Positions 1-12,490 of a stretch of 64,000 nucleotides of DNA are shown piece after piece. Source of the DNA: Undaria pinnatifida (Eukaryota; Sar; Phaeophyceae; Laminariales; Alariaceae); assembly GCA_012845835.1 (NCBI GenBank), contig JABAKD010000010.1, positions 8,190,597-8,254,596 of the forward strand, given 5' to 3'. The position numbers and the translations under genes are program-made. A model generated the notes under the pieces. That model saw only the letters and a list, made by a program, of their open reading frames with translations. It was not told the origin of the DNA and ran no database searches. Every line of letters starts with the position of its first letter. Position 1 is the stretch's first letter.

Positions 1-423
1 GTTCGTTCTTGCTGCTGCAACGATACCAGCCGTACCTTAAGGTCATTCCTAACGGACGCAATAAAACAGGATTCGTGTGATTTGTAAGTCGGCGTTATGC
101 CACGTAAAAGCTAACACACGATGCTTGTTGTCAGACTGTGGTGACATGAGGGCTTTGGTGGCGGAAAAATTCGAAATATGTCCGATGAAAACGCAGAAAA
201 ACGAAAACACACATGTGGCTGCCGCAATTCCTTGCTGAGCCACCGCCACTGCGCATAGCCCACAGCTGGCAGGCCATTCAACATAAGATTTAAAGCCCTT
301 CCTCCCCCCCCCGCCCCCCCCCCCCGCCCCCACACCCCCCACCTCCCCCCCAACCCATCCCAACCCCACCCCCTCGAACGCTCCACCCTCTCTTTACTCA
401 CTGATTGTACGACTTACCCCAGG

Positions 424-850
424 ATATACATGATAAACTGATGTATTATTTCCAAAACCGTAACATTTATCCCCTCAAAATAATGTATAGTTTCCAGGCA
501 CATATTGAGCTGCCCCACACGCCCCCCCCCCCCCCCCCCCGCCCCAACCCCCCCCCCCCCCGCCCCCAATAATATACTGATGCCAAAACCGTCAGATTTA
601 TCCCCTCGAAAGGATTTATAGCTTACATGCACAAATTGCCCTCTTTCCCCCCCCCCCCCCCCCCCCCCTCCTCCAAACCCGCTCGCTTTTGATCAAAACC
701 AGGCCCCCATGTCCTTCAAAACTCCGCCCCACCCCCTCACCGGTTATTCGACTTACAAGATTCACTTGATCAAAGGTTACATTTCCCTTCACAGCTGTCA
801 GATTTTGTCCCCCTCAGAAACGGGTTTTATAGTTTCCGCGCACAGACTGA
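424..850. repeat. Three-copy degenerate tandem repeat with poly-C spacers
   Basis: Three units share the order 'aaaccgt(c)aga/acatttatcccctc', then 'tttatagttt/cc', then 'gcacatattg', followed by a C-run. The units start near 455, 589 and 795. The first two C-runs are more than 15 bases long. The third unit is the most diverged. The family is unrecognised and no coding potential is seen. Confidence 0.6.
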
Positions 851-935
851 CTAAAATCATCCTGTTGACCCTGATAGCTACACTGTAGTTGTAAGGGGAG
901 TCGCCGACCTATATCCTTAATGAGGACACACAACT

Positions 936-1035
936 CGTAATACGCGCGATCGGAGTATCACACACAGCTTGCAAAGATGAGTTTCGACGAAATCTTCGAT
1001 CTCACAGCTGGAGTGTATTTTCATTTTTTATAAGA
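936..1035 (+). repeat. Dispersed short-ORF repeat, copy 1
   Basis: This copy contains an ATG at 977 followed by a short open frame, MSFDEIFDLTAGVYFHF plus Leu, then TAA. About 40 bp of upstream sequence (from 'cgtaatacgcgcgatcggag') is shared with the copy near 12421. Related copies lie at 2283-2372, 12421-12490 and 46180-46255. Whether the frame is translated is unknown. It may be part of a larger transposable-element family. Confidence 0.6.
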
Positions 1036-1739
1036 TTGTACACCGGGGTTGCTTGGCGCCACCTGACGATATAATAGGCGTAAACCCGCCAAAGAATGCA
1101 CCTGGCATTTTGCACCTGGCATTGGCAACGCTCAGCGGCCAAAGGCAATACCTCTGTACCTATGCAACGATGTGTACAACCTTCAGAAGTAGAGATACAG
1201 GAGTCGACGTACCGTGCGTAAGGTTTGTTCTTCGCTGTGCCTTGAGTCGCCGATACCAGGAGCTTTCCGTGGCGGACAGAAAGAAGCATATGATGATGAT
1301 ACTAATCGTGCGGCAGTCTAGATGTGCACCTACTTATCGTGAGGATGGTGGACTTGAGGAGCTCTGTATGTACCTCGCCCATTTGGCAAACATCAAATAC
1401 TGAGGCTACATTATTAGGGGAAGTTATGATATACCCCCCCTTTTTGACCACCGGATTTGAGCCACCCGCACGAATGGCTGTTTTTTTTTTCGTCATATTG
1501 TTTGTTTTTCATCCCGTTCATTATCCTCGCACTACAGTATGCAGTAGTAACCCTCGCGATCCCTCCCAGTAGTACTCGGATCCGGGGTCATATGGCGGGC
1601 CCTCTTCCGCCCATCCCCACTTCGGTACGCGCCTTCATTTTTATCGCGAGAAGACTTCAGCATTTGCTTCCCTCGTCGACTCGCGTCAGATTGTTGTGCC
1701 TACCCACGCTGCTACGCGTTCTCAGCAGTTAGTTGTTCC

Positions 1740-1852
1740 TTTTTTTTTTTTGCATTTTTGCAAATAGATTTAAAATCTCACCACGGTGGGAATCGAACTC
1801 AAGGACCAACGCTAGGAGTATTGGAGGGTCACCACTGCACCACCTGGGCGAC
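1740..1852 (-). mobile_element. tRNA-derived SINE, short form
   Basis: On the minus strand the element starts GGTCGCCCAGG. It has an A box (TGGTGCAGTGG, complement of 1832-1842) and a B box (GAGTTCGATTCCC, complement of 1788-1800), matching the RNA polymerase III internal promoter consensus. It ends in an A-run, the complement of the T-run at 1740-1751. It is too degenerate to fold as a true tRNA: no anticodon arm or acceptor pairing is apparent. The head resembles those of the SINEs at 37492-37783 and 53485-53806. Confidence 0.7.
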
Positions 1853-2282
1853 CGGTATAGACTATACCTCACTGACAAAAATAATTTTGGCAGTTTGTTC
1901 GGCGCAGCGTAGACAGCCGCAATCAATCCATTGCGGATTCATATCGCGAAATTGCAGCAGCACGAAACCTCAACGTCGCGAAGGAACAGGGGGGTCAACT
2001 CACGCGAGCGACTCCGAGCCACTGAAATGAAAGGCCTCAAAAACGACCCCCCGCAGCGTAGCTTTGGTCAAAAGTTGAGGCAAAAAAGTGAAAGTACAAC
2101 GCCGATGAACAATCCCATGGTCTAATAATACCTGGTAGGTGATAATAGAGCGAACATTGCAAAACAAGGATGACGAGTTCCGATGACATGGGACGAAGGC
2201 GGCGTGCCGTCAAATCCAGGAAACAGTTGTAGCAAAAAAAAAGTGCTCGTACCCCTATTATTATCGTAACGCGTCAGTATCC

Positions 2283-2372
2283 ACTATATATACCACACAC
2301 AGCTTGCAAAGATGAGTTTCGACGAAATATTCGATCTCACAGCTGGAGTGTATTTTCATTTTTCATCATATA
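2283..2372 (+). repeat. Dispersed short-ORF repeat, copy 2
   Basis: The ATG is at 2312. The first 17 codons give the same peptide as copy 1, with one silent-type change (atc to ata), and then the sequence diverges. The shared block starts at 'accacacacagcttgcaaag'. A C-rich tract follows. Confidence 0.6.
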
Positions 2373-4760
2373 CCGTTCACTAGCGCGACCCCCCCTCCCC
2401 CCCCCTCCCCCGGTATGTCTTTGTCTAATCGCGAATATGAAGCTTAAGGACTTTCCATCGTCGGTATCCACTAATATACCATGAACGGGCGCGACCGAAC
2501 GGGCGCGACCCCCCCTTCCGCATACTTTTGTCTAATCGCGAATATGAACCTTTATGAGTAGGGATTTCCATTCTAGAGGACCCCAGTAAATTGGGGAAAA
2601 AAAGTAATGGCACACATTAGTGGCACTTGATGGCACATAACAATGGCGAACGTAGGTGCCAGGTACGATAGTAGATGTGGCGCATGTTTGGCGACATCCG
2701 TTGGCGCTTGTTTTGTCACATCGTGTAGTGGCACAGACACCAGTGGCCGCACGGGACAAACACGAGCAGAGGCAAAGAAGGAGAAAAAAGATAAGAGGGA
2801 GACGCGGAAAAAGCGGCGCAAAAAAACAAAAAAACAAGAAAAAAAAAACGCCACGCATATGCTTTTCGCTTTATTATTTGTCGGGTGAGTCTTGGGTGCT
2901 TGCCCGAAGTCCGACAGGGCCGAACGAATGTAATGTGTGACGACGGCTATGACAACGACGAGCATAATGACGAGTGAGATACTGTCAGCACCGTAAGCTA
3001 CCGAAATGGGGAAAAGGTGCTACGTGCAGTAGCGGCAGCAGTCGTCCATTCTGTAATCACAGTTGAACCCAAGCGAAGCCCACCCCGCCCCCCCGCCGCC
3101 ATAATACTGCCCCTCTACCCCCAGTCAGTCTCCGATGAAAAACGCGTGAAGTGCTGTCGAACGCCGACAGCAAGCCCCGTGGAAGCAAGAGCATTGCTCA
3201 CTCTCCGACCCATCCTACCCCCCCCCCCGTCCCCCCCCCCTCCTCCCTCCCACACCCGTCCATCGAGCGACCTCCAAAAAAAAAAGCGTGCCACGCGCAC
3301 GAACCCGAGACGCGCCCGTAACTCCCGCCCCCCCCCTCGCCCCAACCACACCCTCCCGCGTGTCGATATGACGCACCAAACGCCTACTCGTACTACTGTA
3401 GCACAAAACAAAACGAAAACAGAGGAGACGGTCGAACGGAACTACAGCCTCCATCCCCCTTTTCTTGGCGAGAACGAGAAGCAACAGCAGCAGCAGCAGC
3501 CCGGTCGAGCACCGGTCGCTCCCAAAAACTGCCACAATCACATCAAGCGACTCACCAGCTGGTACGGGCTATGACAGAATACGCCTTGACGGGAAAAAGG
3601 GACACAATAACCGCAACCGCGACCGCGAAGGGTATAAACCGCGACCGCGAAGGGTAAAGGGGGACGGCGGGAGGCGGAGTGGTCGGGGCGGGAGCAAAAT
3701 AACACGTGTTTCCCGAATGTTTCGTCCGTTCGTCCGCTCTCGCATGCGCGGCAAGTCTTCCCCCCTCTTCTGATTACTCGAACCAAACGATCCATGATTT
3801 TTCTCTCTCGTCCTCTATCATAGCCAATTCCCGAGGGGGGATGGTCCACCCCCCCCCCCCCCCCCCGCCCCCCCCGCGTTGCCTTAAGAACGACCAACAC
3901 CGTCAACATTGGAGGCCCCGCATCGTCTTTCTCACTCGGCCGGCCGGCCGACCGACCAACCAACCAACCGGCCCATCACAAAAACAACCAATCATGTCGC
4001 CAACCAACCATTATACCACCGTCTCTTGAGGCGCACCAAATCGGCGCGCTGTGTAGAGTCGTACCAAAGCGATTTTCATAACTTGTCAGTCCAGTCCCGT
4101 ATTAACGTAACGGAAGCGGGAAACAAGCCTCGGTCGTGGGAGCCCCTTACCCTTCTGCCCCTCCCCCCCCCCTCAGCTGCCCGGCCGCGCCATGAAACAC
4201 TACTACTGGTAGGAATACTAACCCGCCCACGCCCATTTTCAAGCTGTTTTTACTTCCCTCTCTTCTTTCCCTCTCTCTATTTTTCTCTCTGCCCCATGTC
4301 AAACCCCACCTCCCATCCGGCGCAAACATCCCAACGATATACTAGTCTGCACGGGATCACCACCGAGACGCACATATCACCACTCAACACGCACAACGCA
4401 CCATGTAAAAGAGCAAACAAGAGCAACTAAAGAGCAAAGAAGGAAAAGCACGAGAGAAAAAAAAAGCGCCAGCAGAAGCAGCAACAGCACAAAAAAAAGA
4501 AAGGGAAACCGAAAAAATACGACCGAATAGAATGAAAAAAAAGAAGAAATAAAGCTAGAAATAGCAAAAAAAAATAAAACCGCGACGAGCGCAATAAGAT
4601 CACAATAACAGCTGCTGCCCTACAAAGTACTTAAGAGATTCTACGTGCGCGCATAAGCAGCGTCGTACGAAAGAAATGTTCCTTATGTACGTGAGTTTAC
4701 GCACGTACAACGTGATACGCACGCAAATTAGGCTGCCAGCAGTCAGTGAGTCAGTCTCCT

Positions 4761-7700
4761 CTATTTCTTCTTACGGTTCTTCTTCTTCCCCCCGCTCTTC
4801 ACCTTGCTCGGCACGGGCGGCGACGTCGCAACCACAGGCGGCGCCAGACCAGCATCCCCTTCCCCTGCCCCCCCCCCCACCCCGCCCGATGCCGCCGCTA
4901 TCGCTGCCGCCGCCGCAGCCCCTTCTGCCCCCCCTCCAGCAGCCCCATCCGCACCACCCGCAGGAGCGCTCGGCGAGGCCGGGGTTGTGGTGCTCGGGGC
5001 CGCGGTGCCATTTCGGGCTACAGTCGCTGCGCCTGCCGCGGCGGACGCCGCTGCTGCTGCCGCCACCGCCGCCTCCCCCTGTGCTGCAGCAACGGCGGCG
5101 GCGCCCTTGGTGCCTAGCTTGGCCCCGGACCCCGCCGCCGACTTCGCCTTTATGGCCTCGATCGCTTTCCGTACCTTTTGTGTGCGCGGCAGGGGTGGGG
5201 GATGGTGGGGGGTGGGGTCCGTGAGACGCGCGTGGAAGCACCGGGCCACCGACACGAGCGCTAGCTAGCTAGCTCTGCTGCGCGCGACCACGCGCGACAG
5301 AGTTGACGCGGTCATGGACATGGACGAGGGCAACGACAAGGACAAAGACCCGTTATGGGCTTAAAAAAAAGAAGAGGGAGAAAACCGCAGCCGGCACTCT
5401 TTCGGCTAGTATAACGGTTACAGATTCGGCCCCACCCCAGCCCCCCGCTCCCATCCCTTCCCCCATCCCCCACCCCTCCCACCCCTGACCCCACCTCCGT
5501 CCTCCTCGCGGTTTCTTTCTCCCATCGGTGACGTGAAAAAAAAAAGTGAATAACCTAAAAACGATCTCGGTCAACAGACACTTGAAACCTCATGACTCTG
5601 CGGATGAGTGCAATTAACAGAGCCCTCCCCTCCCGCCCCCCCCTCTAGCACGCCTTCCAAGTATATGTTGAAACCTCATGGCTCTGCGGACGAATGCAAT
5701 TAACAAAGCCCCCCCTCCCCCCCCCCTCCTCTAGCACGCCTCCCAAGCATTTGTCGATGTATTTAGTTCATAGTGCCTACACCCCCCTCCCCCCCCCCGC
5801 CCCCTAGCACGCCTTTCAAGGCTCTCTCTTGACCTATTTGGCATCCCCCCCGCCTCACTAGCGCGTCTTTCAAGTATTTCAATGATATTAGTATAGTAGT
5901 ACCGCCCCGCCCCCCCTGCTCTCCCCCTTGTCCTAGCACGTTCTTCCAAGTATCTCTTTGCAATGCCCCCCCCCCGCCCCCCGTCCCCTCTTGGCATGCC
6001 TTCCACGTCTCTCTCACCATCTCCGGGTCGGCCGGTTGCTGGGGAGGTCGGCGGGCCGGGGCGCGGTTCTCCAAGCCCTTCAACGGGACGCGCCACCACA
6101 TCTCCTTGCTCTTCGCGGGCTCCGCCTTGAGGAGGGTGATCGTCACCTCCTTCGGCTGCCCCGGTCCTGGGTTATCTGCACCAACCGGGGATTGGGGGGG
6201 GGGGGGGGGGTTCGGGAGGAAAAGGGGGGTGTGATCATTTTTCTATTTTTTTTTCTTGTATATATCAAACAAGTGTGTAATCTCTTGAGAACACCGCAGG
6301 TAGGTGAACTAGCACACGAGCACTCACCGATCTGCCACGTGCAGCCCTCCGGGTCAACCGTCTTGAACAGGTGGCCCTGAGGCATCGTTTACCAACATCA
6401 TCATCATCGTCATCATCATCATCATCATCGTCACCATCATCATCATCGTCGTCATTATCCGTAGCAGCAGCCACCGACCGACGAAGGGGGTTAGACGAAC
6501 AAACAACGAACGAACAACAAACAGATGGACATGGAGAAGAAAATGGAGAACATCAGAGCAAAGCAGAACAGGAAAAATCACGAGCTGGACAGAAAACAAA
6601 AGCGAAACAAAAGGCAAAAAGCGGTGAGCGATAAGCGGATGGTCCACTGGCGGCGAACCACCACCATCACCACCACCACCACCACCACCAACACCACCAC
6701 CACCGCCACTACCACCACCATCCTCAACACCACCACCGCCACCGCCACCGCCAACATCACATCACCTACGCCGCTGTCACCACCACCACCACCACCACCA
6801 TTACCGGCGCATAAATAGCATCTCACCGCTATGACCGCCTGGTTTCGAAGGCTGAGTTTGAGCATCGTGCTCGTCACCTCCACCTGAACGTCCGATCGCA
6901 CCACCTCTGCCACCGGGCAGCCGGGATGGGAGGGGGCGAGAGAGGAGGGGGAGAGGGGGAGTAGGGGTTAGGGGAGGCTGGTGAACGGGTGCGGGTTAGA
7001 AAGATGAACTTCGGAACACAAGCAATGGAGAGAGAGAGATTATTTTACGAGAGGTGAAGATGGCCGAAACTGGCCGCTGTTCGCACAAAAAAAAGTTCTG
7101 GACCGGTCGCTCGGATGAAACGAGTCACGATCCCGGGGGCTCCACGGCGGTACACGGAGTAGGGAGACGCGCAAACGGCGACATGTTCTTCCGCACAACA
7201 CGTGGCAAAGGAAGGCGCGACGTAGAACGGAAGTAGCGTGCCTGAAAACACCACCACAGCAGTAACCATCAGTCACCAAAAAAAAAACTCCCACCAACAC
7301 CACCCTCCCGACCCAGCAAAAACTACCGCCACCACCACTACCACTACCACGACCACTCGCTCACTCTCTCTTACCCCCCCCGCCCCACAACAACCACCAT
7401 CGCCACCACCCCCCTCCCCCCGCCACCTATCACCACCCAACTCACGGGGATCGACGCGGATGACGATCTCAACCTCCTCGTTGCTCTGCTCCCACCGCAG
7501 CTTCGGCCTGTTGTCCGGGGCCCCTGGGGCTCCTGGCGGCCCCCCTCCCCGTCCCGCCCCGTTACCCCGCCCCGCTGCTCTCGCCATCGCTGCCGCCCTC
7601 GCTGCGGCCGAGCCCGCGGGCCCCGCTCCCCGCCCTGGGGCTGCACCACCACCACGCCCAGGGGGAACGCCCCTTGGAACTCCGCGACCGGCAATGGGAA

Positions 7701-8289
7701 CAGAGTTAGGGGGTGGCGCCTGTCCGGGCTGCCGCCGGACGATGCTGCTTAGAAGTCGGTCGATCTCCTGTTTTGATTTGGGGAAGGGAAGGGGGGGTGG
7801 GGGTTAGGTGGGGATGGGGGGGGGGGGGGGGGGGGTGATTGCTCGGTTGATCGATTCATTGATTGATCGATTCATTGATTGATTGGTTAATTGGTTGATT
7901 GAATAATCGATAGCTCGAGGTCTTTCGGTGGTTGTTTCTCCGCGCGAACTACACAACGTCAAAGCGCCGAAATTCAAGCGCCAAATACTACCCATCACAA
8001 CTCATAACGACATCATTAAGGACTCACGTCGGGACCGCTCTCGCCCGCCTTTTTCTTAGCCCTTCGTTCGTTCCTCAACCGCTGACGCTTCTCCTCCGGG
8101 CTTTCGCCGCGCAGCACCTGCCCAAGACATCGACGGCAAAAAAGAACAGACAGGGTGAAGTGGGGTAACATCTACAACTGCGGTGTCATATAACGGTGAC
8201 TGTTTCTTCTCTGTTCATACCGAGTTTAGCTGCTGCGAGCGAGACGTCTTCAGCGCTCCAATGCGATCGTGGAAACAAATTTCAAGCAT
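4761..8289 (-). CDS. CS-domain (NudC/p23-like) protein, 7 exons
   Basis: Reconstructed exons (minus strand): 8289-8221, 8117-8028, 7767-7446, 6906-6827, 6376-6328, 6175-6018 and 5174-4761. All junctions are GT..AG and phase-consistent, giving about 393 aa. An N-terminal charged segment (ESPEEKRQRLRNERRAKKK) leads to EIDRLLSSIV and a Gly/Pro/Ala linker. The CS domain follows at about residues 147-240, with hallmarks LRWEQSNEEVEIVIRV, SDVQVEV, LKLSLRNQ, GHLFKTVDPEGCTWQI, EVTITLLKA and WWRVPL. CS domains fold as a beta sandwich that binds Hsp90 or dynein regulators. The C-terminus is an Ala/Gly-rich tail ending KKKNRKKK, possibly a nuclear or RNA-binding basic end. Exons 3-7 are well supported. 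Exon 1 and the ATG at 8289 rest on phase and splice signals only. Family assignment beyond 'CS domain' is uncertain. Confidence 0.8.
5580..6017 (-). repeat. Intronic tandem repeat next to a splice donor
   Basis: Inside the last intron of the CS-domain gene, about six diverged units carry the pattern C-run, then 'ctagcacgccttccaagtat' on the plus strand. The unit nearest the exon overlaps the 5' splice site of exon 6 (GTGAGAGAGACGTGGAAGGC on the minus strand). Unit length is roughly 65-95 bp. On the minus strand each unit reads as a Leu-Glu-Arg-Arg plus Gly-run peptide, but these frames lie in the intron. Confidence 0.65.
6387..6462. repeat. (CAT)n microsatellite
   Basis: Nearly perfect CAT/CATCGT triplets lie in the intron just upstream of exon 5 of the CS-domain gene. 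The long Asp/Met/Ser homopolymer frames read across it are artefacts of the repeat. Confidence 0.9.
6655..6803. repeat. (CAC)n microsatellite
   Basis: CAC triplets with CGC and AAC variants sit in the fourth intron of the CS-domain gene, just downstream (minus strand) of exon 4's donor at 6826. On the minus strand this is a G-rich GTG tract. Confidence 0.9.
7816..7905. repeat. G-run followed by (GATT)n tetranucleotide repeat
   Basis: A run of about 20 G (7816-7836, plus strand) is followed by GATT/GATC tetranucleotides, in intron 2 of the CS-domain gene. On the minus strand the G-run is a C-run upstream of exon 3's acceptor at 7768. Confidence 0.9.
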
Positions 8290-9169
8290 GTTTCCATTGA
8301 CCCCTCCCACGCTTGCTTGACTCGCGAAATTACATGTGTGCGAACTTGGCGTGCACCGCCGCCAACAGCAGTGCTCGGAGGGTAGCATGGCCGCAGCACA
8401 ACAGCAGCTGTCTTAAATGCATCATGACATCACGACAGAACACACACCAACAAACACGCAAGCACACTCCTGGACAAGAACAGCAGCGACCTAGACACGC
8501 CCCCATCCAAACAAACGGTGCACTGCACCACACGCGCACGCGAGACCTAGAGCACACTTACCCCGCCCGCCCTACTGCCCTCCCGCACACCAGCCTACCC
8601 AGCCACCCACCCGCTCACGACAACAGTCGAACAAACAAACCAATTTCCGGCAGTGATGAGCGGCGCCAAAACACTTTCTCCGCGCCGGTAAACACGGAGG
8701 GGCACCTTTTCTAGTCCCTTGCGTCCAGAAAGGGGGGCCGTAACACCTCACACCCAGAGTCTACATGTGGCACAAAGGGCGCGGGAGCGCTCGAGGCAGT
8801 ACGCCTTCACTCGCGCCCGAGACAGAATCCAACCGGGTGGACACAAAACGCGGAAGCACAAAAACAGTCCTCAACACGAAAGCGTTAATGAAGGTTCAAA
8901 GCTTTATCGCTCGTTTTTCGGACACGACCCCCCCCTCCTCGCCTCTCCCTCCCGCCCTCTCTTCCCATCTCTCCCACACGCCCCGGAGGCATCATCAATC
9001 CTGTCGGCTCGGCTCGTGTCCTGATTCACGACGGGGTTCAGCCCCCTCCCCACAGGAGGCGTGCGCACATCACGTCGATTTTTTTTTAAGTGTCCCGCCC
9101 AAAACAGAGCGCGGTAGCAAACACAGCAACACAGCGCAACCCAGGTTCTTGCGTTTTCTACTTACGATC

Positions 9170-9890
9170 ACCCGGAGTTCCTTCTCGGTTTCTTCTGTTT
9201 CCTATGATAATACGGCGAATAACTTCCGCTTTCTATATATAACAGCGAGGTTTTATGTCCGTCTCCTGTTTTCTGCTCCCTCATTCCTCATGATGATACA
9301 GCGTTTTACACCCGTACTTTCTGCTCCCAATGACAACACGGTAATTGTCGCCTCTTCGACAACAAGCCGTTTCTTTTGTCAGCGACTTTTCTGTGATAAG
9401 ACCGAGTTTTATTTGTCCGATTCTGCCGTTTCCTATTATATGACAACACGATGTTCTCTGCTTGTTTGTTCCGGTTCCTGTGTCCTGCCTTACAGGATAG
9501 CACCGCGTTTATGCCCGTGCATCCCGTTATCATGACTACACGACATTCTGTGCCAGTCATCTATGTGTCCTGTGACAGAGTGCTGCGTTCTATGCCAGTT
9601 TTTTTTTCGTTTCCTGCGTCCTATCATACATTAACACGGTGCTTGTTGCCTGTATGTTCCGTTTAATATGATAACCCGGCGTTGTATGCCCATGTCGCCT
9701 GTTTCCTGTGACAACATGGTGTTTTATGCCTGCCTCCCGTTTCTTGTCTCTTACAGCAATATGGCGCTACAGGCTCGATTCTTCCGCGGCCTGTTCCCCA
9801 CAACATGATAGCACAGTACTGTTGCCCGTTTCTTCCAATCTCTACGACAACAAGGCTTTTATTTGGGCACAGCGAGTTGGCGGGCGACGT
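9170..9890. repeat. Degenerate tandem array, unit about 50-65 bp
   Basis: A motif like 'TTTCCTGT.ATGACAACACGGTGTTTTATGCC.GT' recurs roughly ten times with substitutions and length changes. Examples lie at 9203, 9290, 9330, 9440, 9530, 9620, 9668, 9710 and 9800. The array is old and diverged. Frames crossing it are unlikely to be genes. Confidence 0.6.
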
Positions 9891-12420
9891 AAACCTATAT
9901 AAAAGTTCCCATCCGGCGCAAAGAGAGAAACCGGTTCCGTCTGGTTCCGTTCCGACCGCGCTGGCAATCACCCCCCACCCCCTCCCCACTCCACCCCTCA
10001 CCCCCCTTCACTCCCCTCCACTCTTCAGTGTAACTTCCGCAGGACGGCAGTGTCATCGAAGCGAAGCGGTTAACGTGAGTCTCGAGAGCTCGACTCCAGT
10101 ACCCCCCCCCCCCGCCAACGAATGCGAGGGTCGATGGTCATACATACGACTACGGCCACGCATGAGATGAGTTTCCCCCCCCCCAGCGATCCTCCCGCCG
10201 ACGGCGCTCGCTTGGCCAGGTCTGGTACTATCGAGGAGGCAATGTTTAACCGCCGCTAGTTACACGTCGCTGTTGGGATTTCAACACCAGGCGAGGCAGA
10301 CGAGGCGCGGTAATTGCCGACTTACTGTTGTTCCAACCCTATTCCAACCCTAACCCCAACCACAACGCTAACGTGGCTAACTTACACAATCCAAGGCGGT
10401 TATCATCGCTATTGCGGCGAACGCCTGCCACCGTAAACCGACCGACCGTCCTACCGACCGGTCGTCTTGCTGACCAACATTTCCACAAAATTGCCCCGCA
10501 CACACACACAAGCGACCGCATGGCTGCATAATGCATACCGCAGAGATAGACTAAACAACTATTTAGAAGTGTGAAAATGAACACTACAAGGGAACAAGGA
10601 TATATACAGTCTGGAGAATTCAATGCCTGCCGCCAGCAGCACCCGCGTGATGCGTACTACTTGCTTGGCAATTGTGTGGGCATTGGGCAACATAGTAACA
10701 ATTGTGCAGAGCAGCAGCACGTAAAATATAATCGTTTTAGCCATCCCTGCTACGTCGTACTACTAACTTTCTATTTAGTACTGCTGTATCAGGTATGCAC
10801 ACTTTGAACATTAGGAGACCACTCTTTGAGTTCTCACGTTCTGCGCTGTTCGTAAGTCGCAACTCGGAAGCTCTTATACGAGGAGTAAAGTGGGGGATGA
10901 CTGGTTTGCTTGGCTAGCTGACTGATTGGCTGAAATCCGTCCCGCTGCAGGCACTTCCCCTTCTCCTGTGACACTATTATCAGCCTAAAAACGCCACAAT
11001 CTACAGCTAAACATTAGCATCAAACAACAATCCGCCGTCGAACTAGACAATTTAATTATCTACTGCTGTAGTACGAGAGCGGAATGTTGTTTAACGCCAA
11101 TGTTCAACTATTATTTTCTAGTTGCTCCCTCCTGCAGCGTACGTGAAAATATGTCCTTCAACTACTAATAGTAGGTCTAGGGCAGTGAGCTGGTCGACCA
11201 AGGTCGCCGACCAACAGTCATTACCATAAGCATTACACGCAGTTAAGTGGCGTGCGATAAGTTGTGGAGTTGTGCATCTTCGCACCTGACTGGCGCGTTT
11301 GTGGCTTGACGTGTGGCATGAGATCATAAAGGTAATTATACGTCAGTTAGGTGGCTTTTACTCTGCCACCCAAGGATTGAATACTGTAGCCGTCAACTGC
11401 AGCCAACTCGCAGCCCTGACCAGGTCTATACTAACTCCTTTGGGGCTTCAGAGGGAAAAAACGTCCATGAAAATTGATGATAACAGCATCGGGCACTGCT
11501 GATTGGGGGATGATAACGTTGGTATCCGAAAGTACAACAATGCAAGGGGTCGCACAGGATAGGTGCGGCATAATCCTACTTGTACTGCTTCGCGCTAACG
11601 CTACTCGTAGACCCTTGAAAATATCGCAATCGCCGTTATTCGGTCATTTCGTTGCCCCCAAAAGGGTGAGCAGACTCATAAAACGCGAGAATACGCACGG
11701 AAAATGACAACACCCTCTGACGAACTCTCGAATTTAGAACTCAATTTTCTCGACAACGGGAAGAGCGCACACACTGAGCAATGTATGTATCTATGGAAAG
11801 ATCTCGGCAAAATGTTCCCAACGAGAAAAAATCCAACGCCACCATTTTTATTTTCAGCTGTGTTTGCGTGCCCCCCATTGTTTTGGAGAGAGGGTCGCGT
11901 CGGAATTTGTGCCATGGGGTGCGCTATCTTGCGTGTTGCACGGCGGTACCGCTGTTATAAGTGCACCTGAAAACTGAATGCTGCATACACGAACAAAATG
12001 CGCTCGTTATTGCTCCGAGAAAAGAAGTCGAGCGCATGTATACCTACGGTATGCCTTGCCTTCATTCCTGGATACAAACGATGATGTGAGCATACGTATA
12101 CAAGTATGTGGCATGGCTCACGGCTCGATCAACCACACCAAACCCTATCCGCGGAATGTCTCGACATCACCAAACCACGATGAAAACATGTACCCTGCTG
12201 GTATCCCCCTCCCTCTGGGCATGTCACCACGCATGAAACTGCACCATCACTACAAGGCGGCGGGTGTCTTTCGCACATATTACTCCGCGCTCACAGTACA
12301 ATGTATTCAGAACAAGCCACCACCAGCACAGCATGGACTTGCACTATTAAATAAGGCTGTGAGTCGGAGTTCTACGGTTGGGCACCCGACTAGTGCGGTT
12401 GTGGCCCGCAATACGCACCC

Positions 12421-12490
12421 CGTAAAACGCGCGATCGAAGTACCACACGCAGCTTGCAAAGCTGAGTTTTGATCAAATTCCTCTTCGATT
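12421..12490 (+). repeat. Dispersed short-ORF repeat, copy 3 (decayed)
   Basis: Shares 'cgtaaaacgcgcgatcgaag' and 'cagcttgcaaag' with copy 1, but the ATG is CTG here (12462) and the frame is broken. It marks the repeat as at least 70 bp long and includes the upstream part. Confidence 0.55.

Larger units (their letters stand above)
1..4760. other. Repeat-rich intergenic region, no recognised gene
   Basis: I find no exon series or protein family here. The open frames are short or lie in proline/glycine/arginine-rich low-complexity sequence made by C-runs, for example around 3017-3574 and 3706-4430. The region holds long C-runs (near 300-375, 520-565, 650-670, 3220-3245, 3842-3877), a three-copy tandem repeat (424-850), two copies of a dispersed short-ORF repeat (936-1035 and 2283-2372), a tRNA-derived SINE (1740-1852), and an A-rich stretch at 4440-4580 that lies downstream of the minus-strand gene ending at 4761. 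Exons of a gene extending off the left edge cannot be excluded. Confidence 0.5.

Noticed and set aside
1740-1852. tRNA gene
   Set aside because: A and B boxes are present, but no tRNA fold with paired acceptor and anticodon arms, and an A-tail follows. It is a SINE.
3017-3574. 185-aa plus-strand Pro/Arg-rich frame
   Set aside because: Made by C-runs and low-complexity sequence. No domain, and opposing frames of similar length exist.
4676-5268. Plus-strand frames rich in Pro, Ala and Ser
   Set aside because: They are antisense shadows of exon 7 of the minus-strand CS-domain gene, which has splice and domain support.
8765-9535. 256-aa plus-strand frame
   Set aside because: Its second half lies in a degenerate tandem array and the rest shows no family feature. 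Ser/Arg-rich chance frame is likelier.
10334-10375. CCCTAACC-like sequence resembling telomere repeat
   Set aside because: Only about four irregular units ('ccaaccctattccaaccctaaccccaacc'). Too few and too degenerate to call an interstitial telomere.
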